Shown here piece by piece: positions 46,990 through 58,331 of a stretch of DNA of 64,000 nucleotides. A model generated the notes under the pieces. That model had not been told where the DNA came from, searched no databases, and was given only the letters and a program-made list of their open reading frames with translations. This stretch comes from Linyphia triangularis. Taxonomy: Eukaryota > Arthropoda > Arachnida > Araneae > Linyphiidae. Numbering within the stretch: the stretch's first letter is position 1; each line of letters opens with the position of its first letter. The translations under genes and the position numbers were made by a program. The stretch is taken from the NCBI GenBank assembly GCA_963978545.1, contig OZ021723.1, positions 1,612,001 to 1,676,000 of the forward strand, in the 5' to 3' direction.

Positions 46990-48300
46990 GATAATCACGT
47001 TTGGTGTTGAAAACTGTCTTGAGGTTTCGTGATTCCAGGCTATTTCTTTTTAACCCATCTCTTCTGTATGATCCGCTTACAGCAGAAAATGTTTCTGTGA
47101 CTATTCGTTCTGTAGCTTTATTGCGACAGGGATACCTCTTGATAGTAGGTAATGCTATAGTATTGCCGTAGAAATGATTGCTGGGTTTACTATTGCTCCT
47201 GAAATCATGTCATCACTAAATCCCGTTCTGTCACATTCTCCTATTTAATCAAGTTCACATAATCTGTCACACAAGGGTCAAAAGTTGGTATGTTTAAGAT
47301 ACGGATATTAATCGCTAAAAGGGTTTGGGTTGCAACAGATCATACTTTGTGCAAATTCAAAATTCTTTGGAGGACCGATTCCTTTGTGTTATTTCTGTTG
47401 TCAGCTAGCATTGATATCAGGATATTTTCAGGAAAGGCCAACCCCCCGTTTAAAAAATTACTGGATCAAGGACTTTCTTCAAATCAATTGAGAAATAACG
47501 CGATAGAAAGATTGATTAATGTAAATGCGCCTGCAACATAGATTACCGATTGTTTGGTTTTGATCTTGAATCACATAGGTGCCTAGACTTTTACGATGAA
47601 CGTAATTAATGTCAATAAAGCTTTGGTTAGACTTCTAAGCCAAATAGAACATGATAATTCTGTTGTAGGTTGTAAACCACCTTGAGTGGCAAATCTTTCC
47701 AGAGTTTCTCTTCAACAGCCCTTCCCTGCTTTGTCCGCAGTGATGGCTTCACAAATTTCCATTAAGCACAGCTGATCAGTACTTAAGTCTTTCTTGTTAG
47801 TCAGTTCGCGTAGGTTGGGCTTACGTGAATGAAATTACAGGTAGTGTCTCGCATACGGTCACTCTTTGGCTTGTAACTGTCACACAAACCATTGTAGTGG
47901 ACGCTTCAAAATCAGTTCCATATTTCGGATAACACCTTCTTTGATACCTGTGTTGACAGACTACCTATTATCGCAACCACCATTGTTGTATCTATGTCAT
48001 TGTCGACGCATGACCTAGCCGACCAAACAGTATAGTGGTTAGTGTGCTAGGTTCTAGACCACGAAGTTGCGGGTACGAGTCCCGTGTAATGCATGGGTGT
48101 TTGTAAATGTATGTTGGCTTGTCAAATGACGAATGTTTCGGCGCATTATAGCCCTCGTGTTGCTGACGGCACCAGATAATCTGAAAACAACCAAGTCGAC
48201 GCATGAACAAAACTTACGATGTGCTTTCCCAGAGATAGCTTTCAGTTAATTTTCTAGCTTTGAAATCGCGATATTTGTCGTAGTATGAACTTATTTTTCT
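46990..48300 (-). pseudogene. Eroded transposon-borne gene, unrecognised family
   Basis: Scattered minus-strand words LSTDQLCLMEICEAITADK, FKIKTKQS and FPENILISMLADN, in separate frames, resemble a widespread uncharacterised invertebrate protein family (from memory, low certainty). Several stops and a SINE insertion. Function unknown. Confidence 0.4.
48014..48194 (+). mobile_element. tRNA-derived SINE (family A)
   Basis: Flanked by a perfect 12-bp repeat GTCGACGCATGA (48002-48013 and 48195-48206). A box TAGTGGTTAGTGTG, B-box-like GGTACGAGTCC, body identical in order to 658-833 (TTTCGGCGCATTATAGCCC, AGATAATCTGAA), tail ACAACCA. Confidence 0.92.
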
Positions 48301-49956
48301 CAAAATGATGCAGTGGTCATTTATCGGTATTAAAACTCGTGTCCAGGTCTCTCTTAACTTACTTCCAACTTATTGACACGCGGAGAAAAGTGTATTTAAA
48401 TACACTGTACTTTGCTTCTCTTTTTGAATGCCAATATACGCACCTTATTACGTTTTTCGTATGTAGGAAGCATAATTGTGGGCATATTACAGCCTGACCC
48501 AAATATAGGACAAATCATGTATTTTCTTATCAACGCTCAGTACAGTATTAGTCCAAGTACACAAACAAACAAATGTCACATAATAAAATTGTAATTTAAT
48601 TTACTTTATAAGAACAGCGCTCACCGATTAGGCGTTGAATTTCGTAAGCCGCTGACAACTGCACTATACGGTTGTAGGGCTGATTCAACGGTGATATGGG
48701 GGGGGGGGGGGAGGGAGTTGGGTCAAAAAAGGTTTAAATGTACATTGTACTACTAATTATTCAATAATCATCACTTTTTTAGGATTTATATTGTAAAAAA
48801 CAATTATTTATAGTGTAAAATCATGTAACAAAAATTATGACTTTTTGCATTTTTTTCGAAAATTCAACCCCTTTGTGGCAGTGCAAAATTTTAAAATTAA
48901 TTTTTTTTATTATGTTTTCCCTAATCTCTATATCATAGAACATCTTTTCCCCATAGGTAGGTTTTGATTAATTATAATTTTTTTTTCTCCATAGAAGAAC
49001 GATCCACCCTAATGTATAGCTCGTTTAGGCTGTAATTTCCAATGAAAATACAAGACTGAATTAAAATGTCCAATTTGCAGGATACGTGACAATATTACAC
49101 GATAACATTGATTTCAAACACTAAATTCATGTTTTAGTCGAAGGTTAGAAACAGAATTATGGCATTTTGAGAGAAAAACACATGATTTAGTCATCATAAA
49201 TATTTTTAATATTTTGTATTATGATATTATTTTGCCGAACAAATGAAATGTCTTTTATAAATTCCTTTATATTCATTTTGTGTGTTTGTGGCGGACAAAT
49301 CTTCGGAAGGATTACTAACCCACTTGCCGACATCAAATCGAGCTTAAACTCCCTCGCAGATAGACTCGATGTCTATGACCATTCTATAAATATGACTATT
49401 CATACTGTCACTAAAATGCTGCTTTTACACACGTGTGTGATGCTGTACGAAGGCACTTTCTGTCATACATTTGATTTTAGTATGTAGACTCGTTCTTGAG
49501 AAAATTTACTCTATTTTAGATACAAAAATGTTAATCAATAAACATAAATCTTTGGTTTTCTTGAAAGAAGCCACAATCTGAAATGTCATTCTGAGTTTAA
49601 TTGAGTTTTTTTTCTCTCTCTCTCTTTTAATATTCCACTTAAATAAAAACTACAATTTTGTCTAATGTATAGTTTGTTCGAATTAATGTCCATTATAAAT
49701 AACGAATAACTCACTTAAATGTAGCCTAGAAATCATGAGCTAAATATGTGAATAAAGTATGATTAGAACAATGTTAACAACTCTTAATTTGTACAACCCC
49801 TGTAATCATTACTTGAAGTTCTAAAAACATAATCCATTATTATTATATCTGTGGTAAAAATCTTATACACTACATTTGTTATCATGTGATAGACTTTATC
49901 TCTTTATTAATCTGCAACTTATGTTCATAACATTATACCTTTTTTCGTAATTTTAG

Positions 49957-50830
49957 ATATTGCATTTTGCAATTGGTTAGAGAAACAAAAGACGCGAAGA
50001 GAGATTACCTATCCTTTCCTTCACCCTAGACTCTTAGCGCTCGATGGCAATCGCATGAACAACATCATCACTTTCGAACTTCATGAACTGGTGTCTTCTT
50101 TATCGCACTTGCAGAACCAAAACCTGGAAGCACGATCCTACCTCAACCTCACCTGTGCCCACATCTTCTACAGGTTCATATGCAGCAAGAGATTTTCTAA
50201 CAGCGATTCCGCCTTCTTGAAGGCAGTCCAAAATTACAACTTGGTCTTCAAGAAAATGTTCGAAGGATTTGCCACGGATTTCATGCCTTGGCTTAAGAAC
50301 TTCAGTGACTATAGGCTGAGGGAACTGAAGATTCTCTCGGAAGATGTCTGGAAACTCACAGAAGCAGTGATCTAAGAACACGCTGAAAGCGTTGATCACG
50401 ACCAACCAAGCGACTTGGTGGACATATACCTGAGTTACCAGAAGAAAAACAATGCTAAAGAAGATTCGTTACTTGCGCTTACAGATGTTGAGGTCCTTAT
50501 TGAAGATCTTGTTGTCGGTCACCCTGTTGTGGGAAACATGTGGCTATGGGGTATGTATCTGGTTGCTGCGAACTCTAAAGTTCAAGCCAGCATCAGAGAA
50601 GAAGTTAATGGGGCCACAGATGGAAACGAGAGATCACCTACCTTGGAAGATCGTGAATGTATGCCATATACAGGTGGCCGCCACACTGGAAACATTAAGA
50701 GTCGTCATATATCCTATCACACCCCACGTGGTAGTTGTAGATACAACTATAAGTTGTAATTATAAATTATATTTTAGGAGAAAGTATGAATCATTTGTAG
50801 AAACTGTAAATTTATTTGTACTTTCAAGAA
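49957..50830 (+). pseudogene. P450 relic exon 3
   Basis: Acceptor GTAATTTTAG. Open from FCNWLEKQ to the TAA at 50373, then SVDHDQPSDLVDIYLSYQ to CMPYT, then a shift to ATLETLR and PITPHVVVVDTTIS. The K-helix E-x-L-R (ETLR) is visible. Homology fades near 50760 and the duplicated LRR upstream block starts at 50884, so the heme-binding end is gone. Confidence 0.78.
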
Positions 50831-50883
50831 ATGATTTAAGTTTGGTAGGCTATTTAAACATCACTGCAGGTAATCTGTTTTTC

Positions 50884-52366
50884 TAGAAAGTAGTTTCCGT
50901 TAGAAGATTGTATCATAGCGAGTATATTAATAGGACTTCCTCTTAGAGTTTAACAACTTCACGTAGTTGATGCTTATTGAGTAACTTCATTTTTTAGAAG
51001 TTAAGATACGATGGCCGACTTTTCCAAAAAGTCGCCGAATTGACGTCAAAAGGCTGTATCCTTAACGCGCAATGCTGTTCAAGGAGTTGGTGGATAAATG
51101 AAGTTAAAATACATTTCATTGGTTAATTATGTTTGTTTTATTTATTCTTAAAACGAAATTTAGAAACCTCATCTTGTTGAGTAGCGGGAGCATTGTTCGT
51201 TGATAGTTCTGTGGATGGGAAGACTTCCACATTCCACTATATTTACGTCCTTCATATTAACTTTTGTTTATGTTTGTGGCGAAAATTCTGAGGAAGGCTA
51301 ATGAATACACTTACCATCTACCTACTGAACTTAAACTTGAATGATAGATTCGTTGTAGATGGAAATGCGTATTATCTTGTTTTGGGGACAAAATTTAGCA
51401 AATGGCATGGAATCGATGGTTTTCTTCGTAATGGTCAAACTCCATCAAAACTGGATCTGAGCTCAAACTTTAATTAGCTGTCAAAAACGCTTTCATTACT
51501 TGCAATTGCACATGAAACTTGGCAATGCTTAAAAAAGGATTTACATTAAAAAAATTGTTTTATGGATTAATTTTTACCTTTTGTAACCATATTCAATGGT
51601 TATTGATTTGCAAATCTATTTAAAAAAAAAAAAAAAAAAAAACTTAAAAACTGGTTGGGTTAGCAACCACCTTATTGTTGATTAAATATAAATAAACTTT
51701 TTGTGAAATTCTCTGATGAACGCACGGTACATTTTGTCTATTTTATCAACTCATTGATAGATCACAGATATAAAATTAAAATGAATCCAGTAGCTTAGTT
51801 TTTGTATTATATTAAGTTCTGAGTAAAACATGATTGTTATAGGAAAAATATTTAATTTAACTAGGTCAAATGCATATTTATAACCATGGATGCAATTTGA
51901 ATTTGTAAAATTTTTGTGAAATTTCATCGTTTCTAATTTAATTTCGAAGTCAAATTTAAGAAAATCATACTTCAATATTGTAAAAAAAGACACTCTACGC
52001 AATATTTACAGTTCAGTTCATCAGGTGTAAACTATCTCCAACAAAGAGAAGCATCCGCTTAGAGGCCAGCATTTGCTTGGATGGTTTTTACAACGACTTA
52101 ATTTTTTTGTAGTATACAAAGTCAATGTATGGAAAAAAAAAGTGTTCCCGGACAAGCTGTACATAAAAATAAGACATATTCATTAAATTTCGCTATTTTG
52201 TAATTCGATAAAATATCTGTCTAAGAATTTTGATGGATCAGCACTTTAAGGGAAATACATATGCTCCTTGTAAAAATTGAAAGTTTTAGATTAATAGATA
52301 GAGTGCAATTTGCTTGTTTCAGCTTAATTTTGCTTGAAGTGAACTTTGATCCAAGACCGGATGAAA
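50884..52366 (+). other. Upstream block of LRR gene C, duplicated from 8636-10073
   Basis: Collinear with the gene B upstream block with scattered indels. No open frame of note. It starts abruptly at TCTAGAAAGTAGTTTC just after the P450 relic. Confidence 0.7.
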
Positions 52367-52375
52367 TATAAAAAG
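52367..52375 (+). promoter_or_regulatory. Candidate TATA box of LRR gene C
   Basis: TATAAAAAG, 46 bp before the ATG, at the same offset as the gene B motif. Confidence 0.6.
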
Positions 52376-52412
52376 CTTGCTTACAAACCAGACATCAATA
52401 GTTATCTCAATC

Positions 52413-52619
52413 ATGTGGAAAAAGGCGTCGGTTTGGTGCGTTTTGGTATTTGGTGTCGTCTGCTCTCAACCAACAAATAGATGTCCGAACCCTCAAGACA
52501 TCCTGCCATGCGTCTGTGATTTTCCAACCTATTATTTAGTGTGTAAAGATATTGACAATGTCGAGATTCTAAAGAATGTCGCTGAGAATTTAGAAGGGGT
52601 TCAGACTCAGTTTTCTCAG
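52413..52619 (+). CDS. LRR gene C exon 1 (signal peptide and N-cap)
   Basis: ATG 52413, 207 nt, donor CAG|GTAATT. MWKKASVWCVLVFGVVCSQ is a signal peptide; N-cap cysteines at RCPNPQDILPCVCDF and LVCKD are kept. Ten of 69 residues differ from gene B. Gene C continues in exons at 57504 and 61623 and then leaves the window, so its integrity beyond exon 3 is unknown. Confidence 0.88.
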
Positions 52620-52899
52620 GTAATTATTTTTGCGCAAGGAATTGTTAAAGAGTAAAAGTATTTACTTTTGTAATCCAGTGTCATCATGCTTCGGAGATGA
52701 AAATTCACAACAGTATACAAAAGTTATGGCTTAATGTTACGGTACTACCCATTACAATATAATAGATCGATACGATGGCCTTTTGAAAAGATAAAATAAG
52801 TTGGTTGCTTGTATTGGATAGGTTGTATTAACGATACGAAATCCATACAACTTCGGAAAGTCATTGGATAAAAATGTATGTGAAAGGGGAATACCTAAC

Positions 52900-52991
52900 A
52901 GGAGGTTTTAAAGGGAAATTTCCCTTTAAAACCTCCTACAAAGTGAGTGAAACCTCCTACAAAGTGAGTGAAACCTCCTATAAAGTGAGTA
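52900..52991. repeat. 38-bp perfect palindrome plus 3 x 21-bp tandem repeat
   Basis: 52900-52937 is its own reverse complement (centre AAATTT; outer AGGAGGTTTTAAAGGG). It overlaps a tandem array at 52929-52949, 52950-52970 and 52971-52991 with unit AAACCTCCTACAAAGTGAGTG (last unit two changes). Confidence 0.95.
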
Positions 52992-53949
52992 TAGTATGAA
53001 GTGATTAAAACTCGAGAAAATTACAAGTGGCTGTTCGCTTTCACACATCGATATAGATAAACAACTGTATAGACTGCTCCGATGGCAACGCAAGGCGAAA
53101 AACACACCGACAGAAATATTTGCTTTCCTGCCAGTGTTGGGACGATTTCCTGAATCATAGTGTAGTACTGTTTTGCATATAATTGCAAAAATACCGCAAA
53201 TCGGAAAAATATAAACAATAGTTTTCACCGGCAAGTAAAAAATAGTCATTCAAATATGTTAATTCATTTTTTTTTATTATTAATATTTTTTTATTTTTTT
53301 TAAATATCTAAAATTACCCAACATTGATCGCTCGTAGTTAATGATTGATATCTTAGAAGGCAATTCATATCATAAACAATATATTTTCAATTCTGAACAA
53401 ATAGCATATTATAATCTAGAATAAAACACTTGATTTATATTTATTTAATCCTTGTTTTTTTTTCTTTTTCAAGGGCATTTGAAAAATAATTGGAAAATGA
53501 AAGCGAAATTAAAACTCTACTTGTTCACTGCTTTAATAATTAAAATAATTACTCTGTTTATTTATAACTGGATAATTTGTTTTAGATATGTTTTATTTAA
53601 TGTATGTTTTTATACGTTTTCATAAACATTTAGTAATGGTATTTAGAAAAAAAAGGATGGAATGGAAATTGAAACAATAACTAAAAATGCTAGTGTTCTG
53701 TTCTAAATTTATTTAATAATGAAACTGCGGACTGCAAACGGCAAAGTTTATCAGTTACTTTATTATTTAAGTATTTATTTAAAAAACAAAGTATTTTTTA
53801 ACTGTTTGCTGGAATTCGAATTCCCATCAAGCTGTCGAAAGCAATTTGTATTTCAGTTTTATTTCTGTTAAAAACTGTAACCTTTGAATTTTAGAGAGAA
53901 ATTGTCTGTCCTCTTGCAATCGTTTACAAATGCTTGTACTAAATTAAAG

Positions 53950-55310
53950 AATACAAATACAAATACAAATTTTAAGACCAACAACAGGCTCAAGGCCCAA
54001 CAGGGTTGGTCGAGTAAATATATATACACGTATATAGAAATAGAAAATAATTTGCGTACGATAGTTACACGATCATACATACAATATAGCTTAGTTACAG
54101 GATCATGCACACAATATACAATAGTTACTGGATTATACAATACAATATACATAATACAATATACATAATACAATACAATGTACACAATACAATACAATAC
54201 ACAAAGTTGACACAGCGTTTGACAATCATACTGGAAAAATGCAATACATAATGCAAGCTGACACATTTTATAAAAACCAACAGTACGCAAACATAAGTAA
54301 CCAAATATGGTAACAAAATAACCTAAATTAAATATATACAAAGTACAAAATATAAGTTACTTACCTAGCCAGTGTAATCCAATTTTGCCTAATGATGATC
54401 CCCCAGTGCATATCTAACTGTTTCTTAAAACTCCTTACGTTCTCTGAATTTACAATATTTGCTGGCAAATCATTCCAATCATTGATAATCCTATTGTAAA
54501 AATAGTGTTTACGCCCTTCCCTATTAAATTGAGATTTGAACAATTTGCATCCATTTCCTCGCGTCCTATTGTCAGTGACAAATTCAAAACCCCTAATTTC
54601 ACCATGTGCAATAAATTTAAATAACTGGATCAAATCCCCTCTTGCCCTTCTTTCCTGCAGTGTATACATGTTTAATTTTTTCAATCTATCCTCATATGCC
54701 ATGCCCGAAGTACCCTGAATAATTTTTGTTGCTCTGTGTTGAACTTTTTCTAGTAAATCAATGTCCTTTTTTAAATAAGGTGACCATAACTGTACTGCAT
54801 ACTCAAGATGCGGCCTAACTAAACCTCTATACAATGGTAGTATGATATCACTAGATCTAAATAAAATACTTTTTTTTACATAACCTAACATCCTATTTGC
54901 CTTGTCACTAGCCGCCCTACATTGTTGCCCCATCTTAAAATCTTTACTAATCAACACCCCCAGATCACTGACAACGTTAGTATCATTTATTATAATGCCT
55001 TGTAAGCTGTAAGACGCATTTTGATTTTGGTTACCCATGTGTAAAACCTGACATTTGCTAATATTAAATGATATTCCTCATTTAATAGTCCAATCAGAAA
55101 TCCTATCTAAATCTAATTGAAATTGTACTATCTGCTCCATTGAATTAGAAAGTCCCATGATTTTTAAATCGTCTGCAAAAAAACTGACTTTACCTAAGAG
55201 ACCTTCGCTTATATCATCGATAAAAATTATAAACAGAAGTGGACCCAAAACTGACCCCTGTGGAACCCCACTTTTAACTTCTCCCCACTGAGAGTATTTA
55301 CCTTTGAGGA
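53950..55310 (-). mobile_element. CR1-like LINE, 5' truncated
   Basis: On the minus strand: RT motifs SGVPQGSVLGPLLFIIFIDD and FADDLKIM (55280-55160), then after an in-frame stop a C-terminal frame from 55038 to 54361 (DLGVLISKDFKMGQQCRAAS, RPHLEYAVQLWSPYLKKDI, RATKIIQG), typical of CR1/jockey-like pol ends. The 3' UTR has a GTATGATCCTGTAAC minisatellite and ends in TTTGTA repeats. The same UTR is at 7265-8405. Confidence 0.88.
54361..55310 (-). pseudogene. LINE reverse transcriptase C-part
   Basis: The catalytic FADD is present, a TGA follows (about 55080), and the remaining 225 codons are open to a stop just before the 3' UTR. The endonuclease and N-terminal RT are absent through 5' truncation. 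Confidence 0.85.
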
Positions 55311-57503
55311 GTTTATTTTATTTTTATTTATTTAAGTGTTTTTATTAAATTAGGAGAAAGTGAAGTGTTTATGTGTCAGGAAGGCACGGGTTTCTTTATA
55401 GTTTTCTAATTATCAAATTTCATCTCTTAGAATACACGGATTTTACTCTATACTTGTTTAAATGAATTGTTGTATATTAGACCGATTTGTTGAGTAAATG
55501 TTAAACTGATTTAATTTGTTTCATTGGCAAATAATTTTGATTTAGTTTTTCAGCTAAAATGGTACCAAATGTAATCCAGTTGGTCAATTTTATTTTACCA
55601 GAAAATCGAATTTTTATTAACTAATTAAGATTTTTTCAGAGACCCACTTCAGAATTAAAGGATAAATTATATTTCTTTAAAAGTTAAATTGTTTTTACAT
55701 TAGTTATAGTATAAATGAATTTGCATTTTGCAATCTTATTATTACTTATTTTCAACTGGGTTTACTGTATTTATTCAATTATCTTTAATTTCTACTTCAA
55801 AAATAAATATATTTTTGAAGTCTATTTAATTTGTTTAGTGTATTCTTTTAACTTGTAGATAATAATTTATTTTTAAAACGGTTAATTTATGTAACTTAAA
55901 ATTTAAAGAATTAAATTCAAATCAATAAAGATAAAACACGTTTACAGATTTCGACAGTAACTAATCTCAAATGTTTGTTCCAAATATACAAATCCTTTAC
56001 TAAGAATTATTTTGATCAGTTTCATTTATTGGTTAAACTATTTTCTTCAAATATGTTTTATTCTTTTTTTTTCTTCTTTTTTTTTTTTTTCTTCTTTTTT
56101 TTTTTGCTTGCCAAATATTAAAAGTAACTCGAATATATCATAAAGATCAAAGAAAATCCATATAGGCAATACAAATTCCTCCATCCAAGCATCTCGCTTC
56201 CGCTGTGGCAACGGCTCGTTTCCCCAACGTTAAGCAGTCTATCCAGTTGTTTATCTATATCGTTACCTTCACTATTAATTCACTTTGAAATAGGACGGTT
56301 GAAGCTATCTTTGTTAGAGAAAGCTTGACTCTCTATCTCACTATCTCTTCTACCTCTCCAAGTGTTTTTTATGCTGACCTTTTTTCACCTTGCATATTTT
56401 TCCAACATTCACTATCTTAATAGTACAATTCCGTATATTTGTTTTTTACAAAGTTGTGAAGAAAAGTGTTTACAATAAGTAAACACTTTTTCTTCGTCTC
56501 TTCATTCAATAATTATTTTAGTGCTTCTCGATTTTAGTATGCGCACTAAAAAAAAATCTTTGAAAATACTAAATTACATTATATTCTTGTTTTATTCCAT
56601 AAACATAGAATTAACTTTGTAGTAAGGAACTGAGCCTACCATATTTAAAGATATTTTTTTGCATTTTTTTTACAGAAATGGCAATTTAGGTACCATCGTT
56701 TTTCTTTGATTTAAGGTACCACTCATTTCATTGAAATAACTTGTCTTTAATTTTAGAAACAGACTCATGCTTTTTTCACACTTAACTAATTTTAGAAAAC
56801 TAACATATATGCATAAAAATGTTTTCATTTAGTGACATTTATTTAATTCATTAAAAGTAAATGACCTAATTCGAGTCCAACTGAACCAGTCACAAATTAA
56901 TTAGTAATTTATTTAGAATCTTCATTTTCTTTTCAAATTACACAAAATCCTTTGCAACAGAGATATTATACTGGTGAACTAGAACTTATATAACTTTTTT
57001 TTTCCATAAGTTTTGTTTTCATTAAGTTTTGTTTGAAATTATGCAATTAAAAAAAACATCAAAATTGAGAATTAAGTTAAAAAGTAATTATTGCCCTGAT
57101 ATATTAGGTCCTAATAGAATCCTTGTTCAACATTATACAATTTAAATTACATTAAGATATGTTTTAATTGGTTGAATCAAGATGAATATATCTTTGCTAA
57201 AAAAAAGTCGATTTGAATAGTTCATGAAAAATTATAAGTACAAAATTTATTATATATAGCATAAAGGTATTTTTTAGAACTGTAGAAACCTACTAGCTGA
57301 ATACCCGTGCTGCTCTACGAAATTTCCCCATTAGCATTTTAGCAAATTTTATAAATTTCTCATTTATCTAAATGTTAGTTTGCTTAGTTAGTGCCATTAA
57401 GAAAACATACTTTCATTCCCATAATTGCTAATGTTTTTACATAATATTTAAAAATCTATCTTTCTGTTAAGTTATACAATATTTTTTTAATTTTCTTTTG
57501 TAG

Positions 57504-57673
57504 CTACGCCTCGTCAACTCGTCCCTTCAGTATCTTCCAAATGAAATCCTGGAAAAAGTAAATGCTCATCAGCTGTATATTCAGAATGTGACTCTAATCG
57601 AGGTATTTCGAGATCCCCCTACTTCTGTGGAGCAGTTTCAAGTCATTACAATCGACAACCTCAAGCTTTTACG
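57504..57673 (+). CDS. LRR gene C exon 2
   Basis: Acceptor TTTTGTAG, donor ACG|GTAAAAG; 170 nt. LRLVNSSLQYLPNEILEKV through NLKLLR; sequons NSS and NVT kept. About ten of 56 residues differ from gene B, clustered at NEILEKVNAHQL. Confidence 0.87.
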
Positions 57674-58331
57674 GTAAAAGAGTTATCTTTAATCCTGGGT
57701 ATACTAATTACCATTCTGTATGAATTATGGAATTAAGTTTTGATTTCAGTCCGATTACAAATTTTTTTAACCTATCGAACATCACTCTGAATTTGTTACA
57801 GGATGTAGAGAATTGCTAGATGACAGTGGCGGCCCGAGGACGAAAATGTTAGTGCAGCCGTGACCATGAGACTTCCCAACAACCCTCCCCTTAACCACAA
57901 ACACACACTTTCCACAAGTACAATCACAGTGCAACTTTTTAAATTGTCATTTTAAAAATCGGATTTTTTTGCACCTAAAAGTACATAATTAGTAATGATG
58001 TTTAAAAGAAAAAAAATCAGTTTGATTCTAAAATTAATTAACTAATTAACATTTAATTTGTTAAAAATGGCATCGTTTTAAAGATTGATTACTCGAGTTT
58101 TATGGGGCCATAAAAAGAAATTATGGTTGGAAATTGTTCGTAATATCATTCTTAATGTTATGAACCTCCATCTAGTTTCTAGAATATATTGTTTTGTTTT
58201 TTAATATAATTTTTTTTCACGTTGAACTTGAAAAAAATGGCCAGAAGCATACGCGATTCCGGACCAGGAAGCCACAACCGTAGCAGAAATCCTCGTGCAG
58301 AATTGGATCTCCCGATTTGGTGTACCCCTGC

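Larger units (their letters stand above)
46481..49010 (-). mobile_element. DNA transposon with GGGTGGATCG termini
   Basis: Left AGGGTGGATCGAAAA and right TTCGATCCACCCT-type ends are inverted; similarity continues to CCTATGGGGAAAAGATG on both sides (about 70 bp). A left subterminal block of about 170 bp is repeated directly (46495-46660 and 46672-46840). The flanks AATGCATAGT / AATGTATAGC look like a 10-bp duplication with two mismatches; a TA duplication is the alternative. Superfamily not recognised. Confidence 0.72.
41547..50830 (+). pseudogene. Cytochrome P450 relic, CYP307 (spook/spookier)-like
   Basis: Three exons with compatible phases. Exon 1: 41547-41694, membrane anchor (PLALVLGIAVLTAVILL) and FPGPWGLPVVG. 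Exon 2: 46194-46418, LRQQYGDIYGLTLGSRQCVV, FANRPGFLRFDAVFRGDRNQ. Exon 3: 49957 to about 50800, FCNWLEKQKTRRE, YLNLTCAHIFYRFICSKRF, TDFMPWL, I-helix-like VVGHPVVGNM, and in another frame ATLETLRVVIYPITPHVVV. GDR.N, CS.RF, DF.PWL and GH..VGN with no A/G-G-x-[DE]-T-[TS] recall the ecdysteroid-pathway family CYP307. In-frame TGA (46230-46232) and TAA (50373-50375), a shift near 50672, and no heme-Cys exon make it dead. Retained introns argue against retroposition. Confidence 0.8.
53046..56265 (+). mobile_element. P-like DNA transposon, copy 1 (with LINE inside)
   Basis: Ends CATCGATATAGATAAACAAC (left) and its inverse (right, last bases mutated). About 32 bp of terminal repeat continue to ...ATAGACTGC. 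Flanks CTTTCACA / CCTTCACT agree at 6 of 8. Inside, the frame MNFREKLSVLLQSFT matches the frame of copy 2 and is cut by a LINE at about 53950. Superfamily inferred from copy 2. Confidence 0.8.
52620..57503 (+). other. LRR gene C intron 1
   Basis: 4.9 kb. The start matches gene B intron 1; then come a perfect palindrome and tandem repeat (52900-52991), a P-like transposon with a nested LINE (53046-56265), then 56470-57503, which matches gene B intron 1 on both sides of the FB element. Confidence 0.78.

Noticed and set aside
41547..50830. Functional P450 gene
   Set aside because: Two in-frame stops, a frameshift and absence of the heme-binding cysteine segment before the LRR upstream block.
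52924..52995. CRISPR-like array
   Set aside because: Three directly adjacent 21-bp units with no spacers in a eukaryotic intron; a simple tandem repeat.
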